Assembly: GCA_023435225.1 (NCBI GenBank)
Contig: JAEYRX010000096.1
Coordinates: forward strand, 1 to 64,000
DNA from: Bacillota bacterium
Lineage (GTDB): Bacteria; Bacillota; UBA4882; UBA8346
Direction: 5' to 3'
DNA: 64,000 nt
In this document: positions 8,494-17,311 of the stretch, in pieces
Layout of the letters: the number at the start of each line of letters is the position of its first letter
Position numbering within the stretch: the first letter of the stretch is position 1
The notes under the pieces: model-generated
Database searches by the model: none
What the model was told of the DNA's origin: nothing
Seen by the model: only the letters and a program-made list of their open reading frames with translations
Translations under genes and position numbers: made by a program

Positions 8494-9678
8494 TTAGGAT
8501 GCTCCTCCAATATTTAAAATTTTTCTGGCCTCATTTTTCACTTCTTCATATACATCTTTTAACGGCATTGATTTTTTTCGAGCCACTTTAGCACAATCAT
8601 CATATTCAGGCCCATAATTTACTATTTTATTATCCAACCGGGCAACCTTTACCCGGATGTTCTCATCATTTATTTTAACATTGATAATTTCACGTTCGGC
8701 ACATCTTCTGGTAACTGGGTATACTCTAACACCTAAAGTAGTTGTCTGGGTAATAATAATCTCCTCAATTGACGAAACAAAATCCCTGGGAGTAATAATT
8801 TTTATCTCCACGCCCGGTCGTCCTTTTTTCATTTGGATCGGGATAACATAATAATCTTTGGCGCCGGCGGCAAAAATCAACTCTCCCAAGTAACTAAATA
8901 TTTCCGGGTTCATATCATCAATATTGGTTTCTATTACAAAAATTTCTTCTTCCTTGTTTATATTATTATCTTCACCTAATATAATCCGAAATACATTTGG
9001 TATTTGTCTATCTTGAGAGCCTGCTCCATATCCGGTAGCATTAACTTTTAACAAGGGTACGGAATCTTCCGGTATTGCAAGAGTTTTTAAAATTGCTGCT
9101 CCGGTTGGTGTAGCCCATTCTCCCGAATATTCTCCGCCAAATATTTTAAATCCAGTTAATAATTCAGTCGTAGCAGGAGCTGGTATTGGAATAATTCCAT
9201 GCGCGCAAGTAATGGTCCCATAACCAACCCGAATCGGAGAGACCAAAATTTGGTCGATTTTTAAATAGTCCAATCCAATACAACTACCAACTATATCCAC
9301 AATAGCATCCAGCGCTCCGACTTCATGAAAGTGTACCTCTTCAATCGATGTTCCATGGATTTTGGCCTCTGCTTCAGCTAGGTTAATAAAACATCTCTTA
9401 ACTTTTTCAATTATATTAACATTCAAATTAGCTTTATCAACAATATTAGAAATATCAGAAAGATGCCGATGATGATGTTCATGAACTTCTTCAACTTCAA
9501 ATAAAGTAGCTTGAATACCTTGACGAGTCACATTTGAAATAGTTATTTTCGGGAGTTGTAATCCAAGTTTTTGAAGCTCTTGAAGCAAGTAATCCTTTGA
9601 CAATCCCAAATCAAGCAAGGCGCCAACAAACATATTACCACTTATTCCGGCATCACAATTCAAATACGCTGTTTTCAT
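8494..9678 (-). CDS. larC: Nickel-pincer cofactor biosynthesis protein LarC
   Basis: LarC inserts nickel into the pyridinium-3,5-bisthiocarboxylate mononucleotide to make the nickel-pincer cofactor used by lactate racemase-type enzymes. This copy is 394 residues in one frame; in Lactobacillus the gene is split by a programmed frameshift into larC1 and larC2, which is not needed here. Recognisable parts are the N-terminal LNCDAGISGNMFVGALLDLG, a His-rich EVHEHHHRHLSDI, VHFHEVGALDAIVDIVGS, and NIDDMNPEIFSYLGE in the second half. The start overlaps the end of larB by four bases, so the two are coupled. LarE and a LarA-type enzyme are not in the window. Confidence 0.9.
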   Translation of the reverse strand: MKTAYLNCDAGISGNMFVGALLDLGLSKDYLLQELQKLGLQLPKITISNVTRQGIQATLFEVEEVHEHHHRHLSDISNIVDKANLNVNIIEKVKRCFINLAEAEAKIHGTSIEEVHFHEVGALDAIVDIVGSCIGLDYLKIDQILVSPIRVGYGTITCAHGIIPIPAPATTELLTGFKIFGGEYSGEWATPTGAAILKTLAIPEDSVPLLKVNATGYGAGSQDRQIPNVFRIILGEDNNINKEEEIFVIETNIDDMNPEIFSYLGELIFAAGAKDYYVIPIQMKKGRPGVEIKIITPRDFVSSIEEIIITQTTTLGVRVYPVTRRCAEREIINVKINDENIRVKVARLDNKIVNYGPEYDDCAKVARKKSMPLKDVYEEVKNEARKILNIGGAS

Positions 9679-10433
9679 TCTTCAACTTCCCCCAACAAAT
9701 TAATCCGGTGAGCCAACATTCCTGCTCCGAAACCATTATCAATATTTACTACTCCAATTCCGCTCGCACACGAGTTTAACATACTTAAAAGAGGGGCAAT
9801 TCCTTGAAAATTTGCTCCATAACCAACACTGGTAGGAACAGCTACCACTGGTTTTGAGACTAAACCTCCAACAACACTGGCTAAAGCGCCTTCCATTCCT
9901 GCAATCACAATCAAAACCCGACATTTATCAATAAGTTCCTTTTTATCCAACAAGCGGTGAATACCGGCTACTCCAACATCATATATTTTTTCCGTCATAC
10001 TACCCATTATTTCAGTAGTAATCCGGGCTTCTTCGGCCACTTTCAAATCGGCGGTTCCCGCTGTAAGTATTCCTACTACCCCTTTAGTTTGATGCCTATT
10101 CCTCCACACAGCAACTACTCCAGCTGTATCAAAATATTGAGCATCAGGATTTTCTTCTTTTATTCTTCGGAAAATACGTGGATTTGCTCTAGTAGCCATA
10201 ACATTATGGGACTTTTCAGCCAAGCTTTTGAATATCTTTACAATTTGTTCAGTTGTTTTGCCCGGACAATAAATCACTTCGGAATTTCCATTACGTAGAG
10301 ACCGGTGAAAATCAATATTTGCAAAACCCAAATCTTTATATGGAAATCCTTCAAGCTTCTTAAAAGCCTCGTCCGGAGACATACAGCCTTCTGCAACTTT
10401 ATTAAGCCAATGTATTATTATTTCTCTGTCCAT
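9675..10433 (-). CDS. larB: Pyridinium-3,5-biscarboxylic acid mononucleotide synthase LarB
   Basis: LarB carboxylates and hydrolyses nicotinic acid adenine dinucleotide as the first step of nickel-pincer cofactor synthesis. Its C-terminal domain resembles PurE. The 252 residues show the family signature: GNSEVIYCPGKTTEQIVKIF, then VGILTAGTADLKVAEEA, DVGVAGIHRLL and VIAGMEGALASVVGGLVSKP. The stop overlaps the larC start by four bases. A parS site lies 24 bases upstream of the start, so ParB spreading could reach this promoter. Confidence 0.9.
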   Translation of the reverse strand: MDREIIIHWLNKVAEGCMSPDEAFKKLEGFPYKDLGFANIDFHRSLRNGNSEVIYCPGKTTEQIVKIFKSLAEKSHNVMATRANPRIFRRIKEENPDAQYFDTAGVVAVWRNRHQTKGVVGILTAGTADLKVAEEARITTEIMGSMTEKIYDVGVAGIHRLLDKKELIDKCRVLIVIAGMEGALASVVGGLVSKPVVAVPTSVGYGANFQGIAPLLSMLNSCASGIGVVNIDNGFGAGMLAHRINLLGEVEE

Positions 10434-10456
10434 TGTTCTGCTTTCCTTGAATTTTT

Positions 10457-10472
10457 TGTTTCACGTGAAACA
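10457..10472. promoter_or_regulatory. parS centromere site 1
   Basis: TGTTTCACGTGAAACA is a perfect 16-base palindrome that matches the Bacillus parS consensus bound by ParB/Spo0J. It lies between larB and parB. Confidence 0.93.
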
Positions 10473-10549
10473 GATTTGAATATAAACTTTTGCAACTGAG
10501 CTGAGTTGGTGCTTTTTCTCGCTTTATCAAATATATCTATTTGTTTTAG

Positions 10550-10680
10550 TAGATTTTTAGGTTCTTTCCGTCCAAGGTCGTTCTCTAATATCCTCGTTCT
10601 TCAAGACTTTGACCCATCTTAAATCTCTGAGTAAATTTTAAAACTCTAAACCCCCGTAAAACCAGGCAGGGTGGAGATTG
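10550..10680 (+). repeat. Decayed relative of the 224-bp repeat at 33.6 kb
   Basis: Several blocks match the element at 33,576-33,799 in order: TAGGTT with T-run, CGTTCTC, a TTCAAGACTTTGACC block, CTAAACCCCC (inverted in the other copy) and GGCAGGGTGGA. The terminal repeats are not preserved. The similarity was judged by eye. It fills most of the 360-base gap between larB and parB together with a parS site and a terminator. Confidence 0.4.
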
Positions 10681-10705
10681 TTTTAGTATCCCACATAATA
10701 TGATA

Positions 10706-10732
10706 AATTTAAAAACGACGAATATTCGTCGC
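10706..10732 (-). terminator. Terminator-like hairpin after parB
   Basis: The perfect 16-base palindrome CGACGAATATTCGTCG is followed on the minus strand by TTTTTAAATTT, about 65 bases past the parB stop. Confidence 0.65.
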
Positions 10733-10795
10733 CTTTATGGTTTATTTATTGAGAGCTTTTTATGACTCTCATATTTATATAATTCTAAAACATAC

Positions 10796-11659
10796 TTAAT
10801 TAGTTAACAATTCACATATCCTCTCAAAATCTTCGTTAGTATAATAATCAATTTCAATTTTGCCTCCCGTTCCACTCGGCTTAATTATCACTTTAGTTCC
10901 TAATGCTTGTTGCAGTTCATCCTCAATCTCTATAACATTAGGGTCTTTGTTAGTATTTTTATTTGGTTTCTTTTTTGTTTCACGTGGAACATCAGGAGTA
11001 GCATTTAGTGCTCTTATTAATTCCTCGGTTTCTCGGACTGATAATTGTTGAATTTGTATTTGAGCCCAAACTCGCTTCTGTTCTTCCGGAGTTTTTAGGC
11101 TTAAAAGAGCCCTGGCATGACCCATTGTTAGGGTTCCTTGGGCTAAATCGGTTTGTATCTCATCCGGTAAGTTTAAAAGTCTTAAAGTATTGGCAATTGC
11201 CGGACGACTTTTTCCGACTTTCTTAGCTATATCATCTTGGGTTAAGCGAAATTCATTTATTAATCGTTGATATGCATCAGCCTCTTCAACCGGATTTAAA
11301 TCTTCGCGTTGTAGGTTTTCAACCAGTGCAACTTCCATCATAGCTTCATCGGTCATTTCTCTGACGACAACTGGAACTCTAGTGAGTCCTACCATCTTGG
11401 CTGCTCTTAAACGGCGTTCGCCAGCGATTAATTGATAGGTGTTACCCACTTCTCGGACCAAAAGAGGTTGAATAATTCCATGAACTTTAATTGATTCGGC
11501 TAATTCTGTCAATTTTTCGGCTGCAAATTCCTTACGTGGTTGATAAGGATTAATTTGAATAGAATTAATATCGACTTCAAGCTGGGCGTCTAAATTTTCT
11601 TCTTCCAATTCGGATATAAGGGCCCCCAAGCCTTTGCCAAGGCCTCTGTTCTTATCCAT
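10796..11659 (-). CDS. parB: Chromosome-partitioning protein ParB (Spo0J)
   Basis: ParB binds parS, spreads as a CTP-dependent clamp, and with Soj segregates the origins. The 287 residues show the CTPase domain (about 22-110) with NPYQPRKEF, GIIQPLLVR and the GERRLRA motif, then the helix-turn-helix with REDLNPVEEADAYQRLI and TMGHARALLSL, and a C-terminal dimerisation domain. The N-terminal RGLGKGLGALISE stimulates the ParA ATPase in relatives. The start lies eight bases inside the soj 3' end. The gene itself contains a parS site. The rsmG-soj-parB order is classic for origin regions. Confidence 0.95.
   Translation of the reverse strand: MDKNRGLGKGLGALISELEEENLDAQLEVDINSIQINPYQPRKEFAAEKLTELAESIKVHGIIQPLLVREVGNTYQLIAGERRLRAAKMVGLTRVPVVVREMTDEAMMEVALVENLQREDLNPVEEADAYQRLINEFRLTQDDIAKKVGKSRPAIANTLRLLNLPDEIQTDLAQGTLTMGHARALLSLKTPEEQKRVWAQIQIQQLSVRETEELIRALNATPDVPRETKKKPNKNTNKDPNVIEIEDELQQALGTKVIIKPSGTGGKIEIDYYTNEDFERICELLTN
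10976..10991. promoter_or_regulatory. parS centromere site 2, inside parB
   Basis: TGTTTCACGTGGAACA is the reverse complement of TGTTCCACGTGAAACA, the Bacillus parS consensus. It lies inside the parB coding sequence, as in spo0J of B. subtilis. Confidence 0.93.
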
Positions 11660-12413
11660 TGGCTATCACTTCCTTGGCTAAATCGATATATGCCTCGGCT
11701 CCTTTTGATTTTTCATCATATAAAGTTATTGGCAGGCCAAAACTAGGAGCTTCGCTCAAACGAATATTACGAGGGATAATTGTTTTGTATACTTTCTCAT
11801 TAAAATAACGCCGTACTTCTTCAGTGACTTGAGAGGACAAATTAGTTCTATTATCATACATCGTTAAAACTACGCCTTCAATTTGCAAATCAGGGTTTGA
11901 ATACTTCTGAACCAATTGAATAGTCTTCATTAATTGGCTTAGTCCTTCCAAAGCATAATACTCACATTGAATCGGAACGATAATGGAATCGGCTGCCGCC
12001 AAAGCATTAATAGTTAAATTACCAAGTGAAGGTGGACAATCGATTAAAATATAATCAAATTGTTCTTTGACTGGTTCAATAGCTCTCTTTAATCTTTGAT
12101 CACGAGCCATCATTCCGACTAATTCAGCTTCAGCGCCAGCTAAGCGAATAGTAGCCGGGGTAATTTTCAGGTTATCTACTTGTGTTTGGATCATAACCTG
12201 TTCTATAGGGGTTTCATTGATTAAAACATCATAAATGCAACTTTTAATTTCATTCTTCTTTAAACCTATACCGCTGGTTGAATTGCCCTGGGGGTCGTGG
12301 TCAATTATCAACACCTTTTTCCCTTTTTGAGCCAAACACGCTCCTAAGTTAACAGCGGTAGTTGTTTTACCAACACCGCCCTTTTGGTTAGCAATTGCAA
12401 TTGCTTTTCCCAT
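11652..12413 (-). CDS. soj: ParA-family ATPase Soj
   Basis: Soj is a Walker-type ATPase that binds DNA as an ATP dimer, acts with ParB in origin segregation, and regulates DnaA in Bacillus. The deviant Walker A motif KGGVGKTTTAVNLG is at residues 10-23, followed by DHDPQGNSTSGIG and DYILIDCPPSLG. The ATG at 12413 gives 253 residues, the same length as B. subtilis Soj, with GGAGGGAGGAAGAG just upstream. The frame stays open to 12560, which would add 49 residues without resemblance to the family, so the longer form is not accepted. It overlaps parB by eight bases. Confidence 0.95.
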   Translation of the reverse strand: MGKAIAIANQKGGVGKTTTAVNLGACLAQKGKKVLIIDHDPQGNSTSGIGLKKNEIKSCIYDVLINETPIEQVMIQTQVDNLKITPATIRLAGAEAELVGMMARDQRLKRAIEPVKEQFDYILIDCPPSLGNLTINALAAADSIIVPIQCEYYALEGLSQLMKTIQLVQKYSNPDLQIEGVVLTMYDNRTNLSSQVTEEVRRYFNEKVYKTIIPRNIRLSEAPSFGLPITLYDEKSKGAEAYIDLAKEVIANG

Positions 12414-12650
12414 TATTGACTCTTCCTCCCTCCGGCCCCTTCTGGCCAGTAAAATTATTTCATTATTCCGTAGGGCCTCAACTTCAAAGCTCAACAGTTC
12501 ATGGGCTTTTTTAGTTAAAACATCCAAAGAATATTTTGTTGAGCGTTTCAAATGAGTCACTCCTTTTCCCTCGGTTTCTTTTTTCTTTCGAGATTCTCCC
12601 GTAACTTCCTTCTTTATGGCGGAATTTTCTGATCAGAATTTTTTGAAATT

Positions 12651-13373
12651 TTATTTTAAAGGATTTTTAGATGGAGTACCAGCTTTACGTGGATACTGAT
12701 TTGAGGTAGATTTTTCTTTAATAATACTTATTAAAGCTCTTGTACCATAATCTTTAGGTAAATCAAATAATTTGACCCGCTCAACTTTACCACCTAAAAT
12801 AAAGATAGCTTTTTCTCCCTCATTAAGTTCATCTTGATAATCTTTTCCCTTATAAAAAATCGCTCTGCCTTTAATCTTACAATATGGTATTGTCAGTTCA
12901 GCTAAAGTATTGATAGGAGCTACCGCCCGTGACAATATTAAATCAAAATTTTCCCGTACCCCGTTTTGTTTAATATAATCTTCAGCGCGAGACCAAATTG
13001 GTTGGAGGTTATTTAGCAATAATGAATTACATACATCTTCCTGAAATTTAATCTTTTTTTGAGTAGCATCAAGGGAAATAAACTTTTTTTCCGGAGAGGA
13101 TATTGCTAACGGAATCCCCGGAATACCGGCCCCGCTTCCTATATCTAAAATTGATTCTGCTTTTGTGTACTCCGGAAAGTTTAAAACTACTAAAGAATCG
13201 TAAATGTGTTTTATTAATGCCTCATGTATATCGGTGATTGCTGTTAAGTTAATCACTTTATTAACTCGCAATAAAATATCAATATATTCAATTAATTTTT
13301 GAAGTATTGATTCCGGTAAATCTATTCCGATTTTATTCAATTCGCTATTTAAGAATGATAAATAGTCGCTCAT
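12651..13373 (-). CDS. rsmG: 16S rRNA (guanine-N7)-methyltransferase RsmG
   Basis: RsmG (GidB) methylates G527 in 16S rRNA using S-adenosylmethionine. The 240 residues show the family N-terminus, then NLTAITDIHEALIKHIYDSL, the SAM-binding loop ILDIGSGAGIPGIPLAI and SRAVAPINTLAEL. The start overlaps the end of the downstream mnmG copy by four bases, so translation is coupled. It belongs to the mnmE-mnmG-mnmG-rsmG operon. The last 15 residues are basic and variable. Confidence 0.95.
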   Translation of the reverse strand: MSDYLSFLNSELNKIGIDLPESILQKLIEYIDILLRVNKVINLTAITDIHEALIKHIYDSLVVLNFPEYTKAESILDIGSGAGIPGIPLAISSPEKKFISLDATQKKIKFQEDVCNSLLLNNLQPIWSRAEDYIKQNGVRENFDLILSRAVAPINTLAELTIPYCKIKGRAIFYKGKDYQDELNEGEKAIFILGGKVERVKLFDLPKDYGTRALISIIKEKSTSNQYPRKAGTPSKNPLK

Positions 13374-15241
13374 CTTTTTACCTTATAATAGTTTTCTAAG
13401 TAAAATAACAAAGCAGTTAAATCAGCAGGGTTGATACCGCTAATTCTGCCGGCTTGGCCCAGAGTGGCGGGTTGAAATTTAATTAATTTTTCCCGGGCTT
13501 CACGGGCTAGGTTGGTTACCTGATTATAATCAATATCAACCGGAATTTTTTTCTTTTCCAAATTTAATAACCGCTTTACCTGTTCCTTCTCTTTATTTAA
13601 ATATCCTTCGTAGCGAAACCTGATTGCTACTTCGTTCAGTTCAGCTTCAATATATTCTAAATCGGGTAGTAACTTACCTACTAATTCAGGTTTAACATCC
13701 GGCCGCTTAAGAATTTCCGCGACCGAAAATTTATTCTTAGGAACGCTTAATTCAGCATTATCAAAAATCTCTCTTATTTGGGGTTCCGGGTTAAGCTGGA
13801 TTGTTTGAAAAAGATTAGCAAGATAGTTAATTCGCTGATACTTAGCTGAAAATTTTTCCTTCTCCTCTGGTGCGATAAGTCCTAATTCAATCCCATAAGG
13901 AGTTACCCTTTCATCAGCATTGTCTGAGCGTAAGGTTAGTCGGTATTCAGCTCTTGAGGTAAGTACCCGGTATGGGTCATGGCTTTCTTTAGTTACTAAA
14001 TCATCAATTAAAACTCCGATATAGGCCTCAGAACGTTTTAAAATAAAAGGATCTTCTTTTTTGACTTTTAAGGCAGCATTAACTCCGGCCATCAGACCTT
14101 GAGCAGCGGCTTCTTCATAACCGGAACTTCCGTTTATTTGCCCGGCCGAGAATAACCCTGGGATTTTTTTTGCTTCTAAAGATAGTTTAAGTTCAACCCC
14201 GGGAATAGCATCATACTCAATGGCATATCCGGGGCGAACTATTTCCAGGTTCTCTAATCCGGGAATAGTTTTTAAAAACATTTCCTGAACTTTTTCCGGA
14301 AGGCTGGTAGAAAGCCCGGCTAAATACATTTCATCAGTAAAGGCGCCTTCGGGTTCGATAAATACTTGATGCCGTTCCTTTTCGGGGAATTGAATCAATT
14401 TGCCTTCAATTGAAGGGCAATATCGTGGTCCAATCCCGGTTATTTCTCCGGAGAATAAAGCTGCTTCATGAAGATGCTCCTGAATAATCCGGTGAGTTTC
14501 CGGTTGCGTATAAGTTAACCAACATAACTGTTCTTCCCTTACTTTCCAGGGTTCCCAGTAAGAAAACCCATGTTCCTTAAATCCTCCGGGTTGAGGGATC
14601 ATCTTTTCAAAGTTAAGGGAACGCTTCCTTACCCGGGCGGGTGTCCCGGTTTTATAACGGCGTAAAGGTATGCCAATCCGCTTCAAATTCTCCGATAGGT
14701 AATCAGCCGGTAGTTGTCCCATAGGACCGGAAGAATAATTAAGATTACCGATAAAAATTCTTCCTTCTAAAAAAGTTCCAGTAGCTAAAATAACTGCTTT
14801 AGCATAATACTTTAAACCGGTCCTAGTGGTAACCCCAATGCAGGAACCACCTTGATCTAGAAGCAATTCGCTAATTTCAGCTTGCTTAATATCAAGTAGG
14901 GGGATTTTTTCTAATTCAGCCTGCATAACCTGTTGATATATTTGTTTATCGGCTTGGGCTCTTAAAGCCCAAACTGCGGGACCTTTCTGGGTATTCAATA
15001 GTCTCATCTGCAAATAGGTCCGGTCGATGATCCGCCCCATAATACCGCCAAGGGCATCTATCTCACGGACCAAATGGCCTTTAGCCGGTCCCCCAATTGA
15101 AGGATTGCAGGGCATAAAAGCGATATTATTAAAATTTAAAGTAAATAATAAAGTCCGGCAGCTCATTTTGGTAGCGGCTACCGCAGCTTCACAACCGGCA
15201 TGTCCGGCTCCGACAATTATTATATCATACGACTGCTCCAT
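13370..15241 (-). CDS. mnmG: tRNA uridine-5-carboxymethylaminomethyl modification enzyme MnmG, canonical copy
   Basis: MnmG with MnmE builds the cmnm5 group on wobble uridine 34 of certain tRNAs, using FAD, NADH, folate and glycine. The 623 residues match the family: VGAGHAGCEAA binds FAD; C45 in CNPSIGGPAKGHLV and C275 in GPRYCPSIEGK correspond to the two conserved cysteines; YKTGTPARV, GYEEAAAQGL and TSRAEYRL are all conventional. The C-terminal helical region that contacts MnmE is also typical. This copy therefore looks like the standard enzyme. It starts 17 bases inside the end of a second, divergent mnmG, with AAAGGAAA as ribosome site, and overlaps rsmG by four bases. Confidence 0.93.
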   Translation of the reverse strand: MEQSYDIIIVGAGHAGCEAAVAATKMSCRTLLFTLNFNNIAFMPCNPSIGGPAKGHLVREIDALGGIMGRIIDRTYLQMRLLNTQKGPAVWALRAQADKQIYQQVMQAELEKIPLLDIKQAEISELLLDQGGSCIGVTTRTGLKYYAKAVILATGTFLEGRIFIGNLNYSSGPMGQLPADYLSENLKRIGIPLRRYKTGTPARVRKRSLNFEKMIPQPGGFKEHGFSYWEPWKVREEQLCWLTYTQPETHRIIQEHLHEAALFSGEITGIGPRYCPSIEGKLIQFPEKERHQVFIEPEGAFTDEMYLAGLSTSLPEKVQEMFLKTIPGLENLEIVRPGYAIEYDAIPGVELKLSLEAKKIPGLFSAGQINGSSGYEEAAAQGLMAGVNAALKVKKEDPFILKRSEAYIGVLIDDLVTKESHDPYRVLTSRAEYRLTLRSDNADERVTPYGIELGLIAPEEKEKFSAKYQRINYLANLFQTIQLNPEPQIREIFDNAELSVPKNKFSVAEILKRPDVKPELVGKLLPDLEYIEAELNEVAIRFRYEGYLNKEKEQVKRLLNLEKKKIPVDIDYNQVTNLAREAREKLIKFQPATLGQAGRISGINPADLTALLFYLENYYKVKR

Positions 15242-17129
15242 AATCAGTTTCCTTTTCTAAGCTTTTTGCGTTACAAAAAGCTCTTTCCGATGATTTAAAT
15301 TTTAAGAACAGTAACGTCCGGTCGGCCTCTGATAAAGATTTAATACGAAGAGCTTGGCCAAGAGTAACCGGGTTCACTGATTTTAATAAGTTTAGTCCAT
15401 CTTCACTTATTCCTGTCAATTTATCCCAAAAATTCACGGTTAAATATATCTGATTTAACTCTCGCATCTCTTGGATCTGATTTTCCTGTCTTTTAAGATA
15501 TCCGGCTAATTTAACCTCATTCCAGACATATTCTCTAATAGATGAAGGAACCTCTTGTAACTCCGGAAATTCGGTAAGCATTTGAACATCGCTTATTTCA
15601 GGGCGCAGGATTAATTCTCTTAATCTGTATCCTCGTTCCGGTTTGGGTAATTGATATTTTGACCAAATATTTGAATCTTGAGGAATCTTTTTATCCCTAA
15701 TAAATTCTTGCAGGTTTTCTATAGCTTGAAATAGTTGTTTAATCTTATCCCATCTTTTGCCGGAGATTAACCCTAATTCATTTCCGGTATTGGCTAATCT
15801 CATTAAAGAGTTATCCAACCTTAAAAAAAGCCTGAATTCAGCTAAAGAAGTCATCATCCGGTAAGGCTCATCCGTCCCCAAAGTGGTTAAATCATCAATT
15901 AAAACACCGATATAAGAGGAAGTACGGTCTGGTATATAAGCTTCTTTACCCCTTAATTTACGAACTGCATTTATTCCGGCAACAACTCCCTGAACTGCTG
16001 CTTCTTCATAACCGGAGGTGCCGTTAATCTGTCCGGCAGTATACAAATTATTTACTTTTTTGCTCTCTAAGGTAGGTTTGAATTCCAATGAATCCAGACA
16101 ATCATACTCTACCGCATAACCGGGACGAATAATCTCCGCTTTTTCCAAACCTGGGATAGTAGCCAGTATTTCTTCCTGAACTTCTTCAGGCATGGCGGTT
16201 GTAAAGCCCAATAGATATAATTCCTCGGTATATATCCCTTCGGGCTCCAGAAAGATTAAATGATCCTTTTTTTCCGGAAAATTAATCACTTTCCGGTCAA
16301 TTGACGGACAAAAATGTGGCCCTTTGGTAGTTATCGAACCGGAACGTATTGGTGACTTGTCTAAATTAGCCACAATTGTATCAATCGTTCTTTGGGTAGT
16401 AGTGGTTACCCAGCAAGGCTGTTGATCCCGTTTTTCCGATAGGCCCTCCCAGGAAAACCCCCAGCTCGGTTCCTGAAGCGGTTGTGGATTTATTTTTTTA
16501 TAATCAACTGTCTGCCGATGAACTCTGGGTGGTGTAGCAGTTTGAAACCTTCTTAACTTTAAACCGATTCTTTTTAAACTTTCACTTAATTCAGCAGCAG
16601 CCGGCTCACCTTGACGTCCGCCTTGATAACGACTGTCGCCCATGACTATTTCTCCCCCTAAAAAAGTGCCGGGAGTAAGAATCACGGCTTTGGCAAAATA
16701 TTTGCGCCCGGATTTAAGAACAACTCCGGTTACGGAATTGTTATCGATTAAAATATCCGTTACCAAACCTTGTTTTAAAGAAAGATTTGATTGCCGCTCA
16801 ATAGTAAGTGTCATTTCCGCTTGATAAAGACGTTTATCGGCTTGAGCTCTAAGAGCTGATACGGCAGGACCGCGACTCTCATTAATTCGTCTAATGTTTA
16901 AATAAGTCCGGTCAATAATCCGGGCCATTTCACCACCAAGAGCATCTAATTCACGTACCAAATGACTTTTAGCGGCCGGCCCACCAATCGCCGGATTACA
17001 GGACATAGCGGCGATTGTATCAGGAGACATAGTAAGCAAGAGAGTATTAGCGCCTAGCCTGGCTGATGCTAAAGCGGCTTCACATCCGGCATGTCCTGCT
17101 CCAACAACAATCACATCATAGTCCACCAT
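15225..17129 (-). CDS. MnmG paralogue with altered conserved motifs
   Basis: A second full-length MnmG-family protein (634 residues) encoded directly upstream of the canonical copy. It keeps the FAD loop VGAGHAGCEAA, both family cysteines (C44 in CNPAIGG, C274 in PHFCPSI) and GYEEAAVQG. It departs from the family where the other copy does not: GGPAAKSHLV has one extra residue and loses the KGH lysine-glycine pair, FQTATPPRV replaces KTGTP, TSLAEFRL replaces TSRAEYRL, and the C-terminal end lacks the REAREKL pattern. No stop or frameshift is seen, so it is probably expressed. It could be a partner subunit or an enzyme with a new substrate. It is the copy next to mnmE. Confidence 0.85.
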   Translation of the reverse strand: MVDYDVIVVGAGHAGCEAALASARLGANTLLLTMSPDTIAAMSCNPAIGGPAAKSHLVRELDALGGEMARIIDRTYLNIRRINESRGPAVSALRAQADKRLYQAEMTLTIERQSNLSLKQGLVTDILIDNNSVTGVVLKSGRKYFAKAVILTPGTFLGGEIVMGDSRYQGGRQGEPAAAELSESLKRIGLKLRRFQTATPPRVHRQTVDYKKINPQPLQEPSWGFSWEGLSEKRDQQPCWVTTTTQRTIDTIVANLDKSPIRSGSITTKGPHFCPSIDRKVINFPEKKDHLIFLEPEGIYTEELYLLGFTTAMPEEVQEEILATIPGLEKAEIIRPGYAVEYDCLDSLEFKPTLESKKVNNLYTAGQINGTSGYEEAAVQGVVAGINAVRKLRGKEAYIPDRTSSYIGVLIDDLTTLGTDEPYRMMTSLAEFRLFLRLDNSLMRLANTGNELGLISGKRWDKIKQLFQAIENLQEFIRDKKIPQDSNIWSKYQLPKPERGYRLRELILRPEISDVQMLTEFPELQEVPSSIREYVWNEVKLAGYLKRQENQIQEMRELNQIYLTVNFWDKLTGISEDGLNLLKSVNPVTLGQALRIKSLSEADRTLLFLKFKSSERAFCNAKSLEKETDYGAVV

Positions 17130-17154
17130 TGTTAATTCCTTTCCAATTAATCTT

Positions 17155-17300
17155 ATTTCGGATTGTAAATTTCGAATTTCGGATTTAAAAACCTTTAAGC
17201 CAAGTACTTATTGCTCCAATATCCGACTTAAAAATTCAACATTATTTATAAATTTAACATTACCAAGGATTTTTTAAATCTGCAATTTGCAATCCGAAAT
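17155..17300. repeat. Inverted-repeat-flanked intergenic element between mnmE and mnmG
   Basis: ATTTCGGATTGTAAATT at 17155-17171 is matched by AATTTGCAATCCGAAAT at 17284-17300, a 17-base inverted repeat with one mismatch. The enclosed DNA is AT-rich and has no coding frame. Confidence 0.6.
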
Positions 17301-17311
17301 CCGCAATTGAT

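Noticed and set aside
12414..12560. 49-residue N-terminal extension of Soj
   Set aside because: The start at 12413 has a strong ribosome site and gives exactly the usual 253 residues; the extension resembles nothing.
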